Source: Bdellovibrionota bacterium (GTDB lineage: Bacteria; Bdellovibrionota; Bdellovibrionia; Bdellovibrionales; JAMPXM01). From it: 38,354 nucleotides of DNA. Of the stretch, positions 32,256 through 38,354 are shown piece by piece (within the stretch, counting starts at the first letter, position 1; each line of letters opens with the position of its first letter). Position numbers and translations under genes: made by a program. Location of the stretch: assembly GCA_963170185.1 (NCBI GenBank), contig CAUJGS010000043.1, positions 1-38,354 of the forward strand, written 5' to 3'. Below the pieces are notes generated by a model. It saw only the letters and a list, made by a program, of their open reading frames with translations, was not told the DNA's origin and did no database searches.

Positions 32256-34124
32256 ATGGCTCAACCCGCAAACCTTCTTCAACTGCAAAACGGCAACAAG
32301 AGTTTTGGTCTAAAAACGCTGTTTGATAATGCGCGGGTTTCGATCAACGAAGGCGAACACATTGGCGTGATCGGTCCAAACGGCGCGGGCAAAACGACGC
32401 TGTTTAAAATCCTCGTCGGACTCGACACGCTCGACCAAGGTGAAATCATTCGATCCAACAAACTGCGGATCGGGTATCTCGAACAAGAGGCGCATGAGCC
32501 TATCAACAAGTCGGCCGAAGAGTATCTCGAAGAAACCGCGACCAAACCTCTTTGGGAATTAAAGGCACTTGGGAAATCTCTGGGTCTTACCGATTATCAC
32601 TTTACGCAGACCTTTCATCAGCTAAGCGGCGGCTATCGCATGCGGATGAAGCTGCTTGCATTGATCGGCCGCGAACCGAACCTGATGCTTCTTGATGAAC
32701 CGACGAACTTCCTTGATCTCGAAAGCGTCATGGCTCTTGAAAACTTCCTGCAAAGTTACGAGGGAGCCTTTCTTTTGATTTCGCACGATCGCGAGTTCTT
32801 GCGACGCACGACGGATCACACCTTGGAAGTGGAACAAGGCGAAATCACCAAGTTCCCTGGAAATATCGACGACTACTTCGAGCAAAAGGCCATGCTGCGC
32901 GAAGTTCTAGAAGCGCAAGCCGCTCATCAAGAGGCGAAACGAAAACGTATCGAAGACTTCGTCGCACGCTTTGGCGCAAAGGCCACCAAAGCCAAGCAGG
33001 CACAAAGTCGCCTAAAAGCCCTCGACAAGATGGAGAAGATCGAAATTCGCGATCTTCCCGTTCGCGCAAAAATTCGAATCCCCGAACCGATTCATACCGG
33101 AAAAGAATCACTTCGCCTAGAGAACGCAGAGCTCGGATATGGCTCGAATTCCATTCTTAGAGGCGTGAATCTTCGCCTGGAGCGAGGCTCGCATCTCGGG
33201 GTCGTTGGTTTTAACGGCGTGGGAAAGTCGACCTTACTGAAATCTCTTGGCGGTCGCATTCCGCTTCTTCAGGGCAAGCGCGAGCTTGGGCATCAGGTGT
33301 CGCTTTCCTATTTCGCCCAACACGTGGCCGAGGAGCTTCGTCCAGAGGCAACCGTGCTGGATTGCCTGGTTGAGGCCGCACATCCCGATATCAAACATCA
33401 AGAGATCCTCAATCTCGCGGGCTCCTTGCTTTTCGGTGGCGACGACGTACACAAGCCCGTGAGCGTTCTTTCCGGTGGAGAAAAATCGCGCGTGGCTCTT
33501 GGCCAGATTCTTTTGAAACGAAGCCCTTTGTTGCTTTTGGACGAACCGACAAACCACCTCGACTTCGACACCGTCGAAGCCATGACCGAAGCCCTTCGCG
33601 ATTACGCAGGAACAGTAATCGTCGTGAGTCACGATCGCGGCTTCATCGGTCGCATCGCCAACAAGATCCTCGAGATTCGCGACGGAAAAGTTGAACTCTA
33701 CCCTGGAACATACGACGACTATCTCTGGAGCCTCGAACGTGGCGCTCTGAAAGAGCTCTTGCGAAATACGAAAACGACATCCTCGGTGTCCACACTTCAA
33801 ACTGGGACCTCTGACGAGACCGACAATCATCAGATCGCAGCGAGCAAACCGCCAAGCCTCAAAGATCAAACCAGACGTTACCAGGCGGAAGCTAAGGAGC
33901 TACAAAAACAGATTGCGAAATCTGAAACCAATTTGGCCAAACTGCTGACGCAGCAAGATGAACTCCACGCCTCCTTGTCCGCGAACAACGCCAAGGAAAC
34001 CGCCGAGAAGCTTGGCAAGCTCTACGAGGACATCCAAACAACAGAAAACAAGCTTCTTGAGATGATGGAAAAACTCGCGGAAGCCGAAGACTACTTGCGA
34101 GACCGCGACCCGGCGAACTCGTAA
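32256..34124 (+). CDS. ABC-F family ATPase (ribosome-associated type)
   Basis: This 622-residue soluble protein has two ABC domains and no membrane spans, the ABC-F plan. Domain 1 has GPNGAGKTT, signature LSGGYRMRM and LLLDEPTNFLDLES; domain 2 has GFNGVGKST, LSGGEKSRV and LLLDEPTNHLDFD. Between them lies the charged P-site tRNA interaction linker (about residues 220-270, KAKQAQSRLKALDKME). A C-terminal coiled coil of about 75 residues (LKDQTRRYQAEAKELQKQI onwards) resembles those of Uup and YheS. Such proteins resolve stalled ribosomes or assist DNA-linked processes; the subfamily cannot be fixed by eye, though the short Arg/Met signature fits YheS. Its 3' end overlaps the convergent lipoprotein gene by 34 nt. 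Confidence 0.93.
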   Translation: MAQPANLLQLQNGNKSFGLKTLFDNARVSINEGEHIGVIGPNGAGKTTLFKILVGLDTLDQGEIIRSNKLRIGYLEQEAHEPINKSAEEYLEETATKPLWELKALGKSLGLTDYHFTQTFHQLSGGYRMRMKLLALIGREPNLMLLDEPTNFLDLESVMALENFLQSYEGAFLLISHDREFLRRTTDHTLEVEQGEITKFPGNIDDYFEQKAMLREVLEAQAAHQEAKRKRIEDFVARFGAKATKAKQAQSRLKALDKMEKIEIRDLPVRAKIRIPEPIHTGKESLRLENAELGYGSNSILRGVNLRLERGSHLGVVGFNGVGKSTLLKSLGGRIPLLQGKRELGHQVSLSYFAQHVAEELRPEATVLDCLVEAAHPDIKHQEILNLAGSLLFGGDDVHKPVSVLSGGEKSRVALGQILLKRSPLLLLDEPTNHLDFDTVEAMTEALRDYAGTVIVVSHDRGFIGRIANKILEIRDGKVELYPGTYDDYLWSLERGALKELLRNTKTTSSVSTLQTGTSDETDNHQIAASKPPSLKDQTRRYQAEAKELQKQIAKSETNLAKLLTQQDELHASLSANNAKETAEKLGKLYEDIQTTENKLLEMMEKLAEAEDYLRDRDPANS

Positions 34125-35587
34125 GATTCAAACTGATAAGCAATCGTCAGCCCCGAGACGACCGTCGACGCCGACACCGGATACTGCCGACTTCCCATTC
34201 TTGCCGACAAAGCATCTTGCCATATTTCCGTCACTTCAAACTGCGATCTCGTGAAGAGCTTCACAAACCAATTCGTGCGCCAGTTATAGTTGTAGCCAAG
34301 CTCCGTTTGCGAGGAAAAACCCGTGCGTGTCGCCGTTTGATTGGCTCCATTTTGCCGCCACGAGACCTGCGACCAAAGAAAGGTTGGAATGATGTCGAGA
34401 TACACGTAATGGCGACCATTCAAATAGCCGACTTCCAAACCATACCCACCGGAAATCAACCACCGTACAAACTCCGGATCGCTTTCAACCAGCACGCCGT
34501 TTGGGATCGGAAGATCCGCGGCCTTCACGTGCTTGCGAGAAAATCGCAAAACCGGAACCGCGCTGAGTTCCCACTTCGATGAAAACTCTCGGCGCCGGTC
34601 TGGACTGCTTGAGAAGTTCAGCGAGCTTATATAGGTCACCCCTTGCGAAAACCAATCGTTCGAGTTCACAGGTTGTAACTGATAACTAAGCCCTGTCGAC
34701 GCGAGTTCCACTTCCAAACGTTCAGAAACCAAATCGACACCGACCGTGTTGGGAATCAGCCTCGTCCACCAGGTGTTTTTCAGTTTGGTACCAAACCCCG
34801 GAATACGGCGACTCAGCTCGGCCTCTTGAAAGGTCCACTTAGGCCCGGGGACCTTCGCGCCGGAAATCGTATTGAGCGCCGTTGATTCCAGCGTGTAGGA
34901 ATCCCCTTTTTTCTCGATTTTCGATTCGACGATCACCTCGGCGTCGAGTTGCCGATAGAGATTGCGACTTTGACCAGGATCACCAGAGTGAACATCGTAA
35001 AAATAATCGCTATCCAAAAAAATCGGCAGCGTCTCGCGATAGGGCTTCATCACGGGCGTACCGGCATAGCCGGGATAAGCCGAGGTTCCGGATTGTGTCG
35101 GAAGCTTTAAAGCCAACCACTCTCCGCCGAGATCTGAAACCTCCTGTGAATCCGCTTTGGGCGGAGCCACGGCAATACGGAATCGTTCGGCATTCGGGAG
35201 CTTCGCGCCGGGCTCCTTATAGTCCTGCGCGTCCCAAGCTGTACCGGTTGCAAGGTCGATCAACCAAGAAAACGGTGCATAAGCGAAAAACACGAACCCA
35301 CTAAAAAAGCTTCGCGACCAGCGGTAGCGTGTTTCGATTTGCACATCTCGGCGTCTATCACCTTCGATCAAAGTGATCTTGGGTTTTCGCCCGCGTGAGA
35401 CCTCGAAGTAACCCGGAGCCACACCCTTGATCTCGCCGTCGACCTCGACTCGTGTCGTCTGCTGGTCGGTCTTGGGTAAGACATAGATATACTGACTGTA
35501 TTGCGAGCGCGAAACAGACGTACACCCTGCGCCTAAAGCAAGGAACAAAACAGCTAGAATGCCGGTAACGATTTTGGGCCGTCTCAT
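34091..35587 (-). CDS. Unrecognised lipoprotein with PEGA-like start and barrel-like C-terminus
   Basis: This 498-residue protein is not a family I recognise. A lipobox LGAGC (C22) marks a lipoprotein. A PEGA-like segment follows (about residues 40-85, TRVEVDGEIKGVAPGYFEV), then a stretch with FFAYAPFSWLIDLATGTAWD, as in lipoproteins of cell-surface complexes. The last 200 residues or so alternate polar and aromatic residues in strand-length runs (HYVYLDIIPTFLWSQVSW, TELGYNYNWRTNWFVKL), which suggests a beta-barrel or other outer-membrane-associated sheet. A lipid anchor fused to a barrel-like region is unusual. The last 34 nt overlap the convergent ABC-F gene. Confidence 0.75.
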   Translation of the reverse strand: MRRPKIVTGILAVLFLALGAGCTSVSRSQYSQYIYVLPKTDQQTTRVEVDGEIKGVAPGYFEVSRGRKPKITLIEGDRRRDVQIETRYRWSRSFFSGFVFFAYAPFSWLIDLATGTAWDAQDYKEPGAKLPNAERFRIAVAPPKADSQEVSDLGGEWLALKLPTQSGTSAYPGYAGTPVMKPYRETLPIFLDSDYFYDVHSGDPGQSRNLYRQLDAEVIVESKIEKKGDSYTLESTALNTISGAKVPGPKWTFQEAELSRRIPGFGTKLKNTWWTRLIPNTVGVDLVSERLEVELASTGLSYQLQPVNSNDWFSQGVTYISSLNFSSSPDRRREFSSKWELSAVPVLRFSRKHVKAADLPIPNGVLVESDPEFVRWLISGGYGLEVGYLNGRHYVYLDIIPTFLWSQVSWRQNGANQTATRTGFSSQTELGYNYNWRTNWFVKLFTRSQFEVTEIWQDALSARMGSRQYPVSASTVVSGLTIAYQFESYEFAGSRSRK

Positions 35588-35665
35588 GAATCTCTTTCCG
35601 ACGATTTAACTTCAAACCGCGACAGATCGTCAAACGACCATCGGCAAACACTCTCCATATAGGTC

Positions 35666-35691
35666 ACAATATTGCTCTACAATATTGCTCT
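35666..35691. repeat. Perfect 13-bp tandem repeat with palindromic cores
   Basis: ACAATATTGCTCT occurs twice, head to tail with no gap. Each unit contains the 8-bp palindrome CAATATTG, so two identical palindromes stand 13 bp apart. It lies in the 193-nt intergenic region between divergent lipoprotein genes and is a likely operator or a recent small duplication. Confidence 0.75.
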
Positions 35692-35699
35692 AGTACTAG
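35690..35699. promoter_or_regulatory. Perfect 10-bp palindrome between divergent lipoprotein genes
   Basis: CTAGTACTAG is exactly self-complementary and overlaps the end of the tandem repeat by two bases. It may belong to the same regulator site. Confidence 0.4.
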
Positions 35700-35709
35700 A
35701 CGGAAAAAG

Positions 35710-35729
35710 ATAGATCCAGGGAGATCTAT
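35710..35729. promoter_or_regulatory. Inverted repeat upstream of the 272-residue lipoprotein gene
   Basis: ATAGATC and GATCTAT are perfect 7-bp arms around CAGGGA, about 50 nt before the chosen start codon. It could be an operator or a leader hairpin. Confidence 0.45.
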
Positions 35730-35780
35730 GCTGATCCGTGCAAACTGGCAAAAAAGGTCGATTTGACCGAAGGACACCCC

Positions 35781-36599
35781 GTGCGACAGTTTTTCATGCG
35801 TGTAAAACACTTGGTCACTTGCTTGGTCACTGCGAAACCATCACTTCGGTCGGTTTCCATGCTGGCATTGGTCGCGTTGTTCGCAGTGGCTTGTGAACCC
35901 AAACATGAACAAACCGATCAGGTGCAAATCAAGGTTACCGAAGGAAATGCCAGTCTTGAACGCATGGAGGAGATCGATCGCACTCTTCGCGCTGGCGGCA
36001 TCATCATCAAACACCCCGCGCTTTCAAGCCACGTCATCAATCGCAAAACTCACGAAGAGCTGCAGGATCTCAGGAAGTCCGTATTCGAGTATGTGCAGCA
36101 TGCGGAATCGGTCATGAAAATCGCCTCGCGACCCGATGTTCGCTTCTCCGACAAGGAACGCATCAGCGAGTCGCTTGCCGGTGCGAATCGCCTCTTAAGC
36201 CTGATTGACGCCGAGCTTGGTCAGGTGACTCCGCCAAAAAAAGAACGTCTCACGTCCGAACTTTGGGCGAACTGGCGTACATGCCAAAAATGGAGTCGAG
36301 AAAATCCGGGTCTCTACGGCATCCGCATGCGTCCCGACCTGATGGAGACCAGCACCCGCGCCCCTGGGCCAGACATTCTCGACACCGGGAGCTTAAAGCC
36401 GGTCCTCGCGCGCATGGGGCGCCAACGTCGTCTTCGAATCAACAAGATGGCGCAGCGCCACGCGGAGTGTTTGAAACTCGAAATCCAAATGGAGCATGTC
36501 TTTAATCGACAAGACCAGCCACGAAGTCTTGAACTGCTGAATCTCAAGGCGAATATCGAGAAACTTGTCACTGAAACAGCCCCTCCATCTGAGCCTTGA
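35781..36599 (+). CDS. Putative lipoprotein of unknown function
   Basis: This 272-residue protein is not recognised. I chose the GTG start because GAAGGA lies 6 nt upstream; an ATG five codons later or another near the hydrophobic core (SMLALVALFAVAC) are alternatives. The hydrophobic stretch ends at C38 in AVAC, a weak lipobox, giving a mature protein starting CEPKHEQ. The mature part is helical and highly charged (ERMEEIDRTLRAGG, HEELQDLRKSVFEYVQHAESVMKI) with a basic stretch RMGRQRRLRINKMAQRHAEC. It precedes the SpecificRecomb-family gene by 58 nt on the same strand, so the two may be cotranscribed. Confidence 0.68.
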   Translation: MRQFFMRVKHLVTCLVTAKPSLRSVSMLALVALFAVACEPKHEQTDQVQIKVTEGNASLERMEEIDRTLRAGGIIIKHPALSSHVINRKTHEELQDLRKSVFEYVQHAESVMKIASRPDVRFSDKERISESLAGANRLLSLIDAELGQVTPPKKERLTSELWANWRTCQKWSRENPGLYGIRMRPDLMETSTRAPGPDILDTGSLKPVLARMGRQRRLRINKMAQRHAECLKLEIQMEHVFNRQDQPRSLELLNLKANIEKLVTETAPPSEP

Positions 36600-36657
36600 C
36601 CAGGGCGTTGACCAGAGCCTTGAGTTTCCTCGTCCGCTAGTTCAAACTGGCGGGCAT

Positions 36658-38354
36658 ATGCGGATCGAAATCTGGCAAGGACCGACACGAAAAGATCTCG
36701 ACGTTCTTCTTAACTCCATTCCTTCTCCGCAGATCGCATTGTGGCGACGCATGGACTGGATGCGAGAACTCTGCAACTGGGTGTTTTCCGAATCCCCACT
36801 CAAAGGCACCGAGCTTAAATTTGAAACTGGGCTTCCGCAAGCACGTCGTATCAAGTGGCTCTTGCATGTTCTCGACAGAAACCCCGCGTGGCGTACAAAA
36901 TTCCAAACGCTGCTTCGAAGCGTCGTTCGCGAGACAAGCATCTTTGAAGCGCTGGTCTCGATGGGGCTTCACCAACAGTCGGGGCTTGTTTCGGAATTCG
37001 CCGAACGCCTTCAGCGCCGCATCCTCCCTCGACCTCCAGAAGACCGGAACATCGAAGTTCTCATGAGCCAAGCGTTTGACGAAGAGTCCGACGCCATCGC
37101 CATTTCCCGGGTCGAACCGGCGACCTTTCAAAAGTTATCCAACTTGGTGCTCGAGGATGACCCGAGCGCTCTGGACTCTTGGAAAGAGGACCTCTTCACA
37201 TCGACCTCCCATCTGGCCCTTCAAATTGCGGCACTTGGCTCGCACCAATCGCTGCGAGAACGCGAAAGTGATCAGTCAAAAGGCCCCACAGCCTTTGTTC
37301 GCTTGCAACTACTGACTCTTGAGTGGCTTCAAACTTCATCGCCGGAAACACGCGACAAACTCTACCGCGAAGTCACGGCCACCGCGGAAGAGTGCCTGGG
37401 ATCACTGCGCTCCGTTTATGATCACATGGACGAGCACGGGGTCAGTGTTGATCTCGTCTACCACCTCGAGCGCACCAAAGCGCTGATCACTCGGTTTTTG
37501 TCGGTCTTTAAGCTTTTTGAACAAAACGAAATTCAACTTGAGGCCGTGCAAAACCTCATGGCGCTACTCATTTACGATAGTGTGCACGGAAACAGTATTC
37601 GCGCGTTGATCGACGACAACACGGCCTTGATCGCAAAAAAGATCGCCGAAAACAGCGCCGAAACTGGCGAACACTACATTGCGAAGTCCGCCGGCGACGA
37701 AGCCGCTCTCTTTCGAAGCGCCCTAGGCGGCGGTGCGATGACGGCGGTGACCACGATCTTCAAGTACCTGATCGCGGCCATTCCTAGCTCACCCTTCTTC
37801 CACGGTTTTTTTGCGTCACTCAACTACTCGGCAAGTTTCTTGGCGATTCACTTCCAAGGCTTCAGCCTCGCCACAAAACAGCCGGCGATGACCGCCGCCG
37901 CTTTGGCCAATCAGATTCAGTCTTTCGACAATCCGGTGGATCAAGCGAATCACGAACCAAGCGAAATCGCCATGCAGCCGATCATCAACGAGATCCTCGC
38001 GGTGTTTCGTTCGCAGTCGCTGGCGGTTATGGGAAACATCATCGCCGTCATTCCAGGTGTCTTTCTCTTGTGTGGAAGTTTTGGCCTGATGTCGGGCTCG
38101 CCCTTTCTCACGCTCGCGAAAGCCGAAAAAACACTGCATAGCTTCTCGCTTCTCGGACCGACACCATTTTACGCCGCATTCACCGGCGTTTTGCTGTTCA
38201 CTTCGAGTATGATATCTGGATGGTTTTATCACTGGGTGATGTTCCGCCGACTGCCGCAAGGAATGGCGCGAAGCTCGACAATGACAACCCTTCTTGGGCT
38301 CGAACGAGCGCGGAAGTTTTCCTACTGGTTTAGAAAAAACTCGGCGGCCTTGGC
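36658..38354 (+). CDS. SpecificRecomb-family ('site-specific recombinase Gcr') membrane protein, 3' end cut by window
   Basis: I translated this open frame from the ATG to the window edge: about 565 codons with no stop. The N-terminal half is soluble and helical (WQGPTRKDLDVLLNSIPSP, MDWMRELCNWVF). The C-terminal half carries the family block around ASLNYSASFLAIHFQ and GFSLATKQPAMTAAALA, then several membrane spans (SLAVMGNIIAVIPGVFLLCG, FYAAFTGVLLFTSSMISGWF). Proteins like this are labelled 'site-specific recombinase' from an early gonococcal report, but the predicted membrane topology and absence of a tyrosine or serine recombinase catalytic set argue against that activity. A GGCGGG just upstream may be the ribosome binding site. 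The true role is unknown. Confidence 0.85.
   Translation, partial: MRIEIWQGPTRKDLDVLLNSIPSPQIALWRRMDWMRELCNWVFSESPLKGTELKFETGLPQARRIKWLLHVLDRNPAWRTKFQTLLRSVVRETSIFEALVSMGLHQQSGLVSEFAERLQRRILPRPPEDRNIEVLMSQAFDEESDAIAISRVEPATFQKLSNLVLEDDPSALDSWKEDLFTSTSHLALQIAALGSHQSLRERESDQSKGPTAFVRLQLLTLEWLQTSSPETRDKLYREVTATAEECLGSLRSVYDHMDEHGVSVDLVYHLERTKALITRFLSVFKLFEQNEIQLEAVQNLMALLIYDSVHGNSIRALIDDNTALIAKKIAENSAETGEHYIAKSAGDEAALFRSALGGGAMTAVTTIFKYLIAAIPSSPFFHGFFASLNYSASFLAIHFQGFSLATKQPAMTAAALANQIQSFDNPVDQANHEPSEIAMQPIINEILAVFRSQSLAVMGNIIAVIPGVFLLCGSFGLMSGSPFLTLAKAEKTLHSFSLLGPTPFYAAFTGVLLFTSSMISGWFYHWVMFRRLPQGMARSSTMTTLLGLERARKFSYWFRKNSAAL

Noticed and set aside
33234-33869. 211-codon minus-strand open frame.
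   Set aside because: It is antisense to the second ATPase domain of the ABC-F gene and has no recognisable domain.
36637-37131. 164-codon minus-strand open frame.
   Set aside because: It is antisense to the SpecificRecomb-family gene, which has clear family sequence; no motifs or start signal were seen.

Overview
The window looks like part of the chromosome of a Gram-negative bacterium with an outer membrane: there are several lipoproteins, porin-like barrels and a large periplasmic alpha-2-macroglobulin. Balanced base composition, many secreted proteins and this mixture of families suggest a Bdellovibrionota/Oligoflexia-like deltaproteobacterial relative. That placement is inference, because no rRNA or other marker is present. 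There are 31 protein genes, the first and last cut by the window edges. No tRNA, rRNA, CRISPR array or insertion sequence was seen, and no gene-free stretch exceeds about 210 bases.

Bases 1-5352 form a metal-stress block. A copper P-type ATPase (copA) diverges from cueR across a perfect CueR-type operator. Next to it a three-gene minus-strand operon (predicted outer-membrane barrel, periplasmic HMA/MerP-like protein, MerT-like membrane protein) diverges from an ECF sigma factor gene translationally coupled to a small multi-pass membrane protein that is probably its anti-sigma factor. Both divergent transcripts are preceded by the same element, TGTCACAA-15 nt-CGTATTC, in mirror orientation. 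This predicts that the sigma factor controls itself and the transport operon. It is the strongest candidate here for an undescribed system.

Bases 5452-14435 hold a YafK-like L,D-transpeptidase and, divergently, an OmpR-type response regulator/histidine kinase pair, then an apparent operon: porin, imelysin-family lipoprotein, di-heme c-type oxidoreductase lipoprotein and an unrecognised 517-residue protein. A PhoB-like 7-4-7 direct repeat lies ahead of the porin, so the adjacent response regulator may control this probable iron-related outer-membrane/periplasmic system.

Bases 14555-25931 are mixed: two small secreted proteins of unknown function, a subtilase that stops eight residues after its catalytic serine, a Bcp/PrxQ peroxiredoxin, a TerC-family membrane protein, a CoA-transferase and a 2049-residue alpha-2-macroglobulin with an intact thioester motif.

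Bases 25973-31303 are a minus-strand pyrimidine salvage and breakdown operon: mmsA, a GTP-cyclohydrolase-II-like URC1, a DUF1688 URC4, upp and udk. Together they can carry uracil and uridine to UMP, open the ring by the URC route, and oxidise the three-carbon product to acetyl-CoA.

Bases 31468-38354 hold an EcsC-family protein, an ABC-F ATPase, two unrecognised lipoproteins flanking an intergenic region rich in symmetric elements, and the start of a SpecificRecomb-family membrane protein. Convergent gene pairs throughout are packed very tightly, with gaps of 1-10 nt or overlapping 3' ends.
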